Shown here: piece by piece, positions 1-5,372 of the stretch
Numbering within the stretch: the stretch's first letter is position 1
Layout: each line of letters starts with the position of its first letter
NCBI GenBank assembly: GCA_937875275.1
Contig: CALNCC010000081.1
Coordinates: 1 to 8,237, forward strand
Direction of reading: 5' to 3'
DNA length: 8,237 nucleotides
DNA from: an uncultured Dysgonomonas sp.
Lineage (GTDB): Bacteria; Bacteroidota; Bacteroidia; Bacteroidales; Dysgonomonadaceae
The notes under the pieces: generated by a model
What the model was told of the DNA's origin: nothing
What the model saw: only the letters and a program-made list of their open reading frames with translations
Database searches by the model: none
Translations under genes and position numbers: made by a program

Positions 1-104
1 AAAGCTACCGAGTCGGCTCCGCCACTAACCCCAACTATTACTTTAGCTCCTTCTGCGAGCAATTGGTGTTCCGATATATATTGTTGTATATCCGATATGT
101 TCAT
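1..104 (-). CDS. tilS: tRNA(Ile)-lysidine synthase, N-terminal fragment
   Basis: Partial gene that runs off the left edge; 34 codons are visible from an ATG at 104-102. TilS is a cytoplasmic enzyme that uses ATP to attach lysine to C34 of the CAU anticodon of tRNA-Ile, so that it reads AUA and not AUG. Residues 22-34 read VIVGVSGGADSVA, the PP-loop (SGGxDS) that binds ATP, at the position expected after a short N-terminal helix in TilS. The same P-loop occurs in TtcA and other N-type ATP pyrophosphatases, so the assignment rests on the very short N-terminal lead and the SGGADSVA form; the rest of the protein lies outside the window. No perfect Bacteroidales promoter was found upstream. The best candidate, TACCTTTA (136-129 on the minus strand), differs from TAnnTTTG at one base and overlaps the palindrome at 118-131. 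Confidence 0.8.
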   Translation of the reverse strand, partial: MNISDIQQYISEHQLLAEGAKVIVGVSGGADSVA

Positions 105-117
105 AGATAATAAATTC

Positions 118-131
118 TTACAGGCCTGTAA
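118..131. repeat. 14-bp perfect palindrome in tilS leader
   Basis: TTACAGGCCTGTAA is identical to its reverse complement. It lies 13 bp upstream of the tilS start codon and overlaps the only -7-like box (TACCTTTA on the minus strand), so it sits near the expected transcription start. Its position would suit an operator for a dimeric regulator. No regulator is known to me for this site, and a 14-bp palindrome can also occur by chance. Confidence 0.35.
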
Positions 132-427
132 AGGTACTTTAAATAGAGCTAATGGATATCTTATATAAATATCTTTTTATGTAAAAGATACTGTAAGACT
201 GCAAAAAAATACGCAAAAAGAAGATATTTATATGCAAAATAGGTGTAAGCAGTCTTTTCTTCTGAAATGGTCTGGGCTAATTTAAAATTGCTTAAAAAAA
301 GAGATGCTTATTTTGTAATGGATAAGTGGTTTATTGCGTGCAAGGTGCTGGGCGAATATATAATAGAGAAAGGGATGTTGCTTCATTTAGCTCTAAATAT
401 CAAAACACTAAACCTGAAACATCAAAG
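132..427. other. Gene-less AT-rich stretch, possibly transcribed
   Basis: No convincing protein gene. A 77-codon plus-strand frame from 267 runs straight through the terminator hairpin at 428-453, has no family features, and is judged spurious. An 8-bp inverted repeat, AAGACTGC (195-202) and GCAGTCTT (249-256), encloses 46 A-rich bases. A one-mismatch -7 box TATCTTTT lies near 170 on the plus strand. The strong terminator that follows suggests that something is transcribed rightward here, either a small RNA or a decayed gene. I could not match it to 6S RNA, SRP RNA, RNase P RNA or tmRNA by eye. Confidence 0.3.
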
Positions 428-465
428 AACCGATAGATTTATTTCTGTCGGTTTTTTGTTTTTTA
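428..465 (+). terminator. Rho-independent terminator
   Basis: A 10-bp stem AACCGATAGA / TCTGTCGGTT with one T-G wobble closes a 6-base loop (438-443) and is followed by TTTTTTG and a second T run. The minus-strand side lacks a comparable T tract, so it works rightward. There is no intact gene immediately upstream on the plus strand. Confidence 0.75.
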
Positions 466-888
466 TATTTATTGTTGGGAGACCATATATAGGGTGCTAA
501 TGGGATAAACACGGATTTACATATTATTGACTATATTTAAAATCTATTAGTTCGATGTGAGCAGACAAAATAAAAGAGGGGCTTGTAAATAACTGATATT
601 ATGTATCAATACCCATTACTTAGAAGTTAAATCAATCGCAGTTATATCAATTTATTAATGTACTACGAGGATTTTTTAACCTTTTTTCTCTTGCGTGTTT
701 CACTCAGAGGGGATATTTCTTATTATTGCCAAAACCACTTGTACACCAACCTAAAACCATTTGTACATAAAAAATTGAGATTGCAACAAGTTGTATAGCC
801 CTCAAACCTACCTAAAAACGCGCATACCACAAAATAAAAGAACGTCTCACACTGATGAAACTTTCTACATTTAAAGGTTATTTAAATA
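466..888. other. Gene-less stretch between terminator and phage relics
   Basis: No open frame with coding character was found on either strand. The only structure that stands out is the tandem repeat at 729-768. The rest is AT-rich sequence with short weak inverted repeats, for example TGATA/TATCA near 593-608. It probably consists of remnants of mobile DNA, but nothing identifies a specific element. Confidence 0.4.
729..768. repeat. Tandem TGTACA repeats, possible transposon-end relic
   Basis: Two copies of AAAACCAyTTGTACA (731-745 and 753-767) differ at one base and repeat with a 22-bp period. Read on the minus strand they are TGTACAAATGGTTTTAGG and TGTACAAGTGGTTTTGG. A weaker third copy, CAAGTTGTATA, lies at 787-797 but is out of register. 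Multiple short direct repeats near a TGTA-type tip are characteristic of IS21-family element ends. This resemblance is from memory, and no transposase gene (istA/istB) is present in the window. Confidence 0.35.
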
Positions 889-1125
889 CTATTTAAACAG
901 CAATATAATCGGCAAAGAACCCAAAGCCGTAAAGCCTAAATCAAGCCAGTTAAAGCCCGTTTTTCTTACATACTTATCGTATAATTCCTTTGCAAAGCCT
1001 ATAAGAGTAGGCAACAAAATAAACCACACTCACACATAGGCTAATTGCGCCAATAGTAAGCCAATGCAAAAGTGCAACAACTTGTCTTTTTCGATTAAGT
1101 TCTCAATTTTAGTTTGTATATCCAT
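889..1125 (-). pseudogene. Short phage-type membrane protein broken by one TGA
   Basis: Reading from ATG at 1125 gives a 78-residue frame that keeps protein character throughout except for one in-frame TGA at codon 32 (1032-1030). The first half ends in a hydrophobic run (FCIGLLLAQLAYV). The second half continues as VWFILLPTLIGFAKELYDKY and then RKTGFNWLDLGFTALGS, ending in a second hydrophobic stretch and TAG at 889. The pattern KELYDKY..KTGF.W.D...T.LG matches, from memory, small putative holin-like or membrane proteins carried by Bacteroidetes phages. TGA could come from a single TGG (Trp) to TGA change, since Trp is plausible in this membrane segment. It lies 8 bp downstream of the chimeric hydrolase fragment on the same strand, which supports one decaying prophage cluster. 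A sequencing error or readthrough cannot be excluded. Confidence 0.6.
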
Positions 1126-1133
1126 TGTTATAA

Positions 1134-1517
1134 TTATTTGTTAAGTAAAGCCCACGCCGTCGCCGTCATAGCATCTCCAATTTGCTGATAGCCCAAAGCT
1201 GAAGGGTGTACATCATCGCTCGGCTTTGTCTCTTTTATTGGTATTCTTGCCGCGACGTCTTTTTCTGCTAACGGATAACCATACCAATGGTCTATCTGCA
1301 TACCTGAGCCGCATGCATACACATTCGGATAGTTCGGGTTAAAGTCAAATTCTTGTAATATACGCTCCCTTAATCGTTGCATATCAAGGTGCATATTGTA
1401 CTGCTCTGTCAGCACTGCTGTCAATTCTTCTTTCAAAGACAGAAGATTCTCTGCTGTAATATTTATATGTCCTGTAAAGGCAATCGTTTTCGACTTGTCA
1501 ATGAATCTATTTTTCAT
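1134..1517 (-). pseudogene. Chimeric remnant: SLOG-like start joined to SGNH hydrolase end
   Basis: I take the start at ATG 1517, because the frame upstream to 1616 overlaps the next gene and looks non-coding; this gives 127 residues. Residues 10-17 (KTIAFTGH) resemble the opening strand of phage SLOG/DprA-like proteins, which usually read FTGHR; here Ile replaces the Arg. From about residue 43 the sequence changes character: RLRERILQEFD, YACGSGMQIDHWYGYP, and SDDVHPSALGYQQIGDA at 100-116. The D..HP.A.GY..IGDA pattern is the last conserved block of SGNH/GDSL hydrolases, carrying the catalytic Asp and His. The nucleophile block GDS and the Gly and Asn blocks are missing, so the enzyme cannot be active. 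The simplest reading is a deletion that joined the first 40 codons of one phage gene to the last 85 of another. Alternatively it is a novel small protein. Confidence 0.5.
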
Positions 1518-1528
1518 ACTGTGAAATG

Positions 1529-1792
1529 TTAAAGGATAAATATTATTATTCCCATGACGATGGCTACCAAAAAGAGAATAGAAAGAAGGGAGAAAATAAC
1601 ACGGATAGACAAACATGTGATTTTAAGTACACTACGGACAAGTATATATATTCCGACCACTGATATGCCAATCTTGTACACAAACCACACGCAAAGAACC
1701 ACAAACGACACACTGAAAGCCAATTTTATGCTAAGAGTGAGATAGGAAATGTTGTTCTCATTATTCTTTTTTTCTGTTCTTTTCATATCCAT
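1529..1792 (-). CDS. Small hydrophobic membrane protein, hypothetical
   Basis: This is an 87-residue protein of unknown function. It has a short polar N-terminus rich in Lys, Glu and Asn (residues 3-14). Roughly two to three membrane-spanning segments follow, at about 20-42, 43-55 and 62-87, separated by single Arg or Lys residues; the C-terminus ends in a run of Ile, Phe and Leu. The start at ATG 1792 is followed by a second Met at codon 3, so the exact start is uncertain. It ends 11 bp before the ATG of the chimeric gene on the same strand, which fits one short leftward unit. Similar small membrane proteins occur in phage and conjugative regions of Bacteroidetes, but I cannot name a family. 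No clear promoter is visible upstream. Confidence 0.5.
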   Translation of the reverse strand: MDMKRTEKKNNENNISYLTLSIKLAFSVSFVVLCVWFVYKIGISVVGIYILVRSVLKITCLSIRVIFSLLSILFLVAIVMGIIIFIL

Positions 1793-2075
1793 CGACTTTT
1801 TTTTATGCCATATCGTTTCGATGAGGTGTATGTTGTTCTAAAGGCATCAAAAGGTCAGATTGTCGGAATGACAAATTTCTTGAAAAAAATACGCTCGCCT
1901 GAAGAATGAAGGAAAGAGGAAGATTATTTTCAAAATCCCGACAGGGACTCGAATTTCACGTCGTACCGAGAATATGGATAACCTTTGCCTGAAAGACACA
2001 GCCACCTCATCGGTATGATATGTGCATAGAGGAGTGGGTATTAGAAAAGAACGGAAAAATCTTTGTTTTGAAAAA

Positions 2076-2106
2076 TTAGAAAAAGATGTTTTTCAGAAAC
2101 ATCCTT
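2076..2106 (-). terminator. Terminator-like hairpin, leftward
   Basis: On the minus strand AAGGATGTTT / AAACATCTTT (10 bp, one G-T wobble) closes the loop CTGAA and runs into TTTTTC, followed by a second T-rich patch. The plus strand has no T tract after the hairpin, so it would act leftward. No gene on the minus strand ends just before it. Confidence 0.5.
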
Positions 2107-2253
2107 CACACGCAAGGGTATGTTTGAAAAATAATACTCTTGCCGAAATGTTTATCCGGGACTGTCTTGAGTGAGAATGTAATGAGAGAGAAAGAGGATC
2201 ATTAGCAGAAGATTATCCTAAGATCAATAAAAACAGTATTATCGTGTTAAACG

Positions 2254-2293
2254 ACAAGGGACTATTCCAAATTTCGGAATAGTCCTTTGTTTA
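2254..2293 (+). terminator. Terminator-like hairpin, 15-bp stem
   Basis: ACAAGGGACTATTCC (2254-2268) pairs with GGAATAGTCCTTTGT (2276-2290), with one G-T wobble and a 7-base loop AAATTTC. A broken T tract (TTTGTTTA) follows, which favours rightward action. The minus-strand side has only a short T run. There is no intact gene upstream, so it may end a decayed gene or a small RNA. Confidence 0.6.
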
Positions 2294-2333
2294 TGGGTTA
2301 TAAAATTAGCTTTAAAGAAATATTTAAAAGATG

Positions 2334-2364
2334 TTTTTAGGTTTCAAAAGATTGTATATCTTTG
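2334..2364 (+). promoter_or_regulatory. Bacteroidales-type promoter, weak -33
   Basis: A perfect -7 box TATCTTTG (2357-2364) lies 19 bp after TTTT (2334-2337), a one-mismatch match to the -33 TTTG. It points toward a 31-codon frame at 2387 and, further on, the TlpA-like gene at 2658. If it serves the latter, the leader would be nearly 290 bases. Confidence 0.5.
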
Positions 2365-2386
2365 TCCTAATGAGTTATTTGAATCT

Positions 2387-2482
2387 ATGAAAATCGAAGC
2401 AGTGCTAAGAAGTCGGATTGTTCTAAGTCGTTACCCATTCTTTGCTTTTACCACACTAACTGCTTGCGTATTAAATAAATAA
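2387..2482 (+). CDS. Candidate 31-residue peptide, doubtful
   Basis: ATG 2387 opens a 31-codon frame ending TAA 2482, about 15 bases after the expected transcription start of the promoter at 2334-2364. It begins MKIEAVLRSR and has a hydrophobic patch (FFAFTTLTACVL) near the end, so it could be a small membrane or leader peptide. No family is recognised, and a frame this short arises easily by chance. Its only support is its position just after a good -7 box. Confidence 0.2.
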   Translation: MKIEAVLRSRIVLSRYPFFAFTTLTACVLNK

Positions 2483-2505
2483 ACTTTTGCTAATTTGTTC
2501 TCACA

Positions 2506-2536
2506 CAAAGATACAAAATCAAATAGAGTGCTAAAA
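2506..2536 (-). promoter_or_regulatory. Possible leftward promoter
   Basis: On the minus strand TATCTTTG (2513-2506) is a perfect -7 box. The -33 region 19 bp upstream is TTTT (2536-2533), not TTTG. It faces the plus-strand promoter at 2334-2364. A transcript from here would run antisense to the 31-codon frame and could reach the minus-strand hairpin at 2106-2076, but only after passing the hairpin at 2290-2254. Confidence 0.3.
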
Positions 2537-2554
2537 GGTATATTCAGAAAAATG

Positions 2555-2591
2555 TATAACTAACTGAAGTTATATCCAAAAAAAATAACTT
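2555..2591 (+). other. Mutually exclusive hairpins in lipoprotein leader
   Basis: TATAACT (2555-2561) can pair with AGTTATA (2568-2574). The same middle segment, as AAGTTAT (2567-2573), can instead pair with ATAACTT (2585-2591) across an A-rich loop. Such a three-part arrangement is the layout of an attenuator, but the stems are short and AT-only in large part, and no T tract follows. It lies 67 bp before the start of the TlpA-like gene. Confidence 0.2.
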
Positions 2592-2657
2592 GTTTTGTAA
2601 CATTTATGCCAACAATGGGTTTACTACGAAAATGTCATTAAAAGAACTATAAGAAAT

Positions 2658-4094
2658 ATGAAAAACTATGCAAGCCTCCTATTATTGTTGATGATTATCG
2701 CTATCGGCAGCTGTTCCCCTAATCCAAAATCGACACTGAATATTACCTTCCTCAACTCCAACGATTCTGTAATGCTTTTGAGCAATCCGGCAGTTTCAGC
2801 CGGAGACACCATAATAGTAATGCCAAATCAGAAAAACATTATTCAGGTAGATTTGAATAAGCTTTCAAAAATAGCTGTCTCTTATGCTGAAAATCACTAT
2901 CGTTTTTTTGTCAAACCGGGTAAAGAATACGATATTGTCATAGACAAGGTAGACAATAGCATCAAGTTTGAAAACGACGAAGCTCTTCAGATTTACAATG
3001 AATTATCTAAGACATTCAATGTATATAAATATGAGTGGACTCGTTCCTATGCAGATTATCCTTTAGATGAGAATGGGATGAAGATGTTTTCAAATTTTGA
3101 AGAATTAATCAATCAGGACAAGAAGAAATTTGAAGCTGTGAAAATGTCCTCTAATTTAAGATCGGCTATAGATAAAGAGATTGAAACTTATTGGATGCTC
3201 TCTCTATCGAAAGTTATCCGAAACAATTTTCTCAACGAGAAAAACGAGAATGTGCCAATGCATGAAGGATATGTACAGGCATGGGATAATATATATGAAA
3301 AATATCCGATCTCGAAGGATTGTTTCAGCACAGAATTTCTTCTTCCTTATGCCGAAATATATGTATTATATTACCTCGGTGAGAAAAATAACGATACAAT
3401 AGATATTTACAGAGATTCTGAATCATATTACAAGTATAAATACAATTCTTTTAGCAATATATCGGACAAAGATGTTAGTAACACATTATGTTGTCAATCA
3501 CTTTATATTGACTGCCTGAATAATAAAATGTTCGACATAGCATTGATTCCTTATCTTAAGCATTCCATTGAGAATAATCCTAAATGCAGCAGCAACAATT
3601 TTTTTCGCAATCACATTGCGGCAGTAGAAAAATATCACGAAATAATAGGGCTGGATTTTTCTCCGAATGTTACCATTGTAGACAACTATGAGAATATAGC
3701 CACCTTGGAAGAAGCTGTCGCATTGTTCAAAGGCAAACCATTATTCATCGATTTTTGGTTTTCTACATGTGGACCATGTATTGCCGAATTTGCGCACAAT
3801 GCTTCGTTAAAACAATTCTTAAAAGAAAACGGTATCGAACTGCTTTATATTTCGGTAGACGGAAAAAAGAAAGAAGATGGATGGAGAAATGCCATAAAAT
3901 ATTTTGGATTGGATGGTAATCATATCAATACCTCTCAAATGCTTCATCGTGATATTGACGAAAATTACGGAATCTTCTCATTTCCGCACTATATGGTTAT
4001 CGACAAAAACGGAAACATTGTAATCAAAGAGGCTGAACGCCCTTCAACGGGAGAAAGATTGTATAACAGGATAAAAGAAACACTAAAATTATAG
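2658..4094 (+). CDS. TlpA-like thioredoxin-fold lipoprotein
   Basis: This 478-residue exported protein starts with a lipoprotein signal: hydrophobic residues 7-16 and a lipobox IGSC with Cys19 as the lipidated residue. Residues just after Cys19 are not acidic, so the surface-export signal of Bacteroidetes is not evident and a periplasm-facing anchor is likely. Residues about 20-340 form a long family-specific region with many Tyr, Asn and Lys. Residues about 350-478 are an AhpC/TSA-thioredoxin domain: FIDFWFSTCGPC carries the redox pair Cys371 and Cys374, and FSFPHYMVID carries the cis-proline, Pro443. The role inferred is periplasmic thiol-disulfide exchange, perhaps reducing client proteins as TlpA and ResA do; the client is unknown. 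ATG 2658 is the first start and places the signal peptide correctly. No convincing promoter or terminator was found close to it. It is more AT-rich than the genes downstream. Confidence 0.85.
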   Translation: MKNYASLLLLLMIIAIGSCSPNPKSTLNITFLNSNDSVMLLSNPAVSAGDTIIVMPNQKNIIQVDLNKLSKIAVSYAENHYRFFVKPGKEYDIVIDKVDNSIKFENDEALQIYNELSKTFNVYKYEWTRSYADYPLDENGMKMFSNFEELINQDKKKFEAVKMSSNLRSAIDKEIETYWMLSLSKVIRNNFLNEKNENVPMHEGYVQAWDNIYEKYPISKDCFSTEFLLPYAEIYVLYYLGEKNNDTIDIYRDSESYYKYKYNSFSNISDKDVSNTLCCQSLYIDCLNNKMFDIALIPYLKHSIENNPKCSSNNFFRNHIAAVEKYHEIIGLDFSPNVTIVDNYENIATLEEAVALFKGKPLFIDFWFSTCGPCIAEFAHNASLKQFLKENGIELLYISVDGKKKEDGWRNAIKYFGLDGNHINTSQMLHRDIDENYGIFSFPHYMVIDKNGNIVIKEAERPSTGERLYNRIKETLKL

Positions 4095-4159
4095 TAAAGG
4101 ACAGATTTGATTATCTATACTCCTCTAAAAGATTATTCACATAAATTACATTATTTCAA

Positions 4160-4681
4160 ATGGAAGGATTCTATTATATAGACAAAGTATCTCATCAGCA
4201 GTATGGACCATTCAGTTCCGAAAGCCTGAGAGGGAAGATACAGCCTGATACTCCTGTTTGGAAAACGGGTATGGGGGATTGGGCAGAAGCGCAAAATGTG
4301 AGTGAGTTGGGCTATCTGTTTGATGCGAATCATTCGCAAAGCGGAAGTCAGGCCTCGGATCATCAATTTGCCTATCAGCCGCCTCTCCCGCCGCAAGGAG
4401 GTCAATATGCTCCCTTCAACCAAAATCAGATGGAGGTGCGCCCGAAGCCCGACAATTGGTTGGTTCTTTCAATTCTTGCAACATTGTTTTGCTGTATTCC
4501 TTTCGGTATCGTAGGCATCATAAATGCCTCGAAAGTGGATGGGCTATACTATAACGGCGACTACGACGGGGCAGCAAGAGCCTCGGATAGTGCAAAGAAA
4601 TGGGTAATTGCTGCGGCGATATCATTTTTAGTCATTGTCATATTCTATTTCCTCTTTTTTATGGCAATGGGAAGCTTGTAA
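4160..4681 (+). CDS. GYF_2-CD225 (dispanin-like) membrane protein
   Basis: This 173-residue protein has two recognisable parts. Residues 5-52 form a GYF_2 domain (the DUF4339 type): YYID, then QYGPFSSESL, then PVWKTGMGDWAEA. This fold binds proline-rich or other short peptides. A Gly/Gln/Pro-rich linker follows (about 58-95, with PPLPP at 74-78). Residues 98-171 form a CD225/dispanin domain: DNWLVLSILATLFCCIPFG as a first membrane segment with paired Cys111 and Cys112, an A-rich loop ending ASDSAKKW (141-148), and a second membrane segment at about 149-170. CD225 is the domain of vertebrate IFITM proteins; bacterial members are common but uncharacterised. No signal peptide is present, so the GYF domain is probably cytoplasmic. 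It is followed after 15 bp by a DUF2752 gene, so the two are likely co-transcribed. The PPLPP stretch could be an internal ligand for GYF domains; that is inference. Confidence 0.85.
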   Translation: MEGFYYIDKVSHQQYGPFSSESLRGKIQPDTPVWKTGMGDWAEAQNVSELGYLFDANHSQSGSQASDHQFAYQPPLPPQGGQYAPFNQNQMEVRPKPDNWLVLSILATLFCCIPFGIVGIINASKVDGLYYNGDYDGAARASDSAKKWVIAAAISFLVIVIFYFLFFMAMGSL

Positions 4682-4696
4682 TATAGGATTGAGAAG

Positions 4697-5107
4697 GTGA
4701 GGGTAGTGAGATATAAATATTGGGGACGCGTTGTTTTTATTTCCATTTTTGTGGTCATATTTTCGATTGTCTATTTTCTGTTCAGTCCCGAAGATTCGTT
4801 GTACTTCCCGAAGTGTATGTTCCATTCGCTGACAGGATGGGATTGTCCGGGATGTGGGTCGCAGCGAGCCGTTCATCATCTTCTTCATTTGCGCGTGAAA
4901 GAGGCATTCTTTTACAATCCATTGTTGATATGTGCAATACCGTATATATTAGCGGCATCTTATTTCGACTATTGGGGAGGGAGAGAGCGTTTTCCTAAGG
5001 CGGCAAAAGCTATGTTCGGAACGATAGCTATATATATTCTTCTTTGCATCGTAGCCTTATTCTGGATACTTCGCAACGTACTCCCTATAACCTACTGTGA
5101 ATCATAG
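4697..5107 (+). CDS. DUF2752 membrane protein
   Basis: The product is up to 136 residues and belongs to the DUF2752 family of small membrane proteins of unknown function. The signature is visible: PKCMFHSLTGWDCPGCGSQR, with Cys40, Cys50 and Cys53 and the CPGCGxxRA motif, which might bind metal. Three membrane segments lie at about 11-29, 73-90 and 108-125. There is no ATG start; GTG at 4697 gives MRVVRYKYWG. A second GTG at 4706 gives MRYKYWG, and the purine-rich AGAAGG at 4692-4697 sits 8 bases before it, so the shorter form of 133 residues is at least as likely. It follows the GYF_2-CD225 gene by 15 bp on the same strand, and from memory CD225 and DUF2752 genes are often neighbours in Bacteroidetes. 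The function is unknown; a shared role at the inner membrane is inferred only from pairing. Confidence 0.85.
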   Translation: MRVVRYKYWGRVVFISIFVVIFSIVYFLFSPEDSLYFPKCMFHSLTGWDCPGCGSQRAVHHLLHLRVKEAFFYNPLLICAIPYILAASYFDYWGGRERFPKAAKAMFGTIAIYILLCIVALFWILRNVLPITYCES

Positions 5108-5162
5108 CTTAGTGCCTATGCAGAGAAATACCTGAGATGTGAAAAATAAAAAAAAGCTTTGA

Positions 5163-5184
5163 TTTTTTGCATTTTAGCAAAAAA
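5163..5184. repeat. Inverted repeat over the tRNA-Gln promoter -33
   Basis: TTTTTTGC (5163-5170) and GCAAAAAA (5177-5184) are perfect inverted arms around a 6-base loop ATTTTA. The left arm contains the -33 TTTG of the tRNA-Gln promoter, and the repeat fills most of the spacer. No T tract follows on the plus strand, so it is a poor terminator for the DUF2752 transcript. It could be a binding site, or simply reflect the A/T runs flanking the -33 element. Confidence 0.35.
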
Positions 5185-5196
5185 GGACTACTTTTG
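5166..5196 (+). promoter_or_regulatory. Promoter of tRNA-Gln
   Basis: TTTG at 5166-5169, a 19-bp spacer, and TACTTTTG at 5189-5196 match the Bacteroidetes housekeeping sigma consensus TTTG-N19-TAnnTTTG at every defined base. Transcription should begin near 5203, about 23 bases before the mature tRNA. Confidence 0.85.
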
Positions 5197-5225
5197 CACT
5201 GGTTTTCAACGAAACCTTTAGAGTT

Positions 5226-5296
5226 TGTCTCATGGTGTAATGGCAGCACTGCAGATTTTGATTCTGCCTGTCTAGGTTCGAATCCTAGTGAGACAA
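5226..5296 (+). tRNA. tRNA-Gln (anticodon TTG)
   Basis: The full cloverleaf can be drawn. Acceptor TGTCTCA (5226-5232) pairs with TGAGACA (5289-5295), with discriminator A5296. The D stem is GTG/CAC. The anticodon stem GCAGA/TCTGC encloses the loop TTTTGAT with anticodon TTG at 5258-5260, reading CAA and wobbling to CAG. The T stem CTAGG/CCTAG encloses TTCGAAT. The 3' CCA is not encoded and must be added after transcription. The gene has its own upstream promoter and its own terminator at 5311, so it is a single-gene unit. Confidence 0.95.
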
Positions 5297-5310
5297 CGAA
5301 GCAAGTATAG

Positions 5311-5343
5311 AAAGTCGCTTATTTAGCGGCTTTTTTCTTTTTT
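5311..5343 (+). terminator. Rho-independent terminator of tRNA-Gln
   Basis: AAAGTCGCT (5311-5319) pairs with AGCGGCTTT (5325-5333) with one T-G wobble and a 5-base loop, followed by a T-rich tract (TTTTTTCTTTTTT). It starts 14 bases after the tRNA end. Confidence 0.85.
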
Positions 5344-5372
5344 ATACGAGTTGAAATTCCATTTTATGTGTT

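Larger units (their letters stand above)
1793..2657. other. 865-bp stretch without a convincing gene
   Basis: The stretch holds two intrinsic terminators on opposite strands (2076-2106 minus, 2254-2293 plus), a plus-strand promoter at 2334-2364, a minus-strand promoter-like box at 2506-2513, and a three-way alternative hairpin at 2555-2591. A plus-strand frame from ATG 1805 encodes 34 residues (begins MPYRFDEVYVVLK) to TGA at 1909 and stays open for 23 further codons to TAA at 1981. This could be the relic of a longer gene, but I do not recognise it. Between 1982 and 2250 I see only short frames. Confidence 0.4.

Noticed and set aside
171..465. 6S RNA, SRP RNA or RNase P RNA upstream of the orphan terminator
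   Set aside because: No closing terminal stem with a central bubble for 6S, no conserved SRP tetraloop region, and no RNase P core motifs could be found by eye.
267..500. 77-codon plus-strand reading frame after the tilS region
   Set aside because: It runs through the whole terminator hairpin and its T tract (428-465), has no signal, domain or composition typical of a gene, and lacks a good start context.
729..797. CRISPR-like repeat array
   Set aside because: Only two good copies with 7-bp gaps and a third weak one out of register; there are no spacers of uniform length and no cas genes.
1518..1616. 33-residue N-terminal extension of the chimeric minus-strand ORF
   Set aside because: It overlaps the 3' end of the membrane protein gene in another frame and the recognisable SLOG-like sequence begins just after ATG 1517.
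4151..4998. Overlapping frames on both strands across the GYF_2-CD225 and DUF2752 genes
   Set aside because: They are shadows of the two real genes; they lack recognisable domains, while the annotated frames carry clear family motifs.
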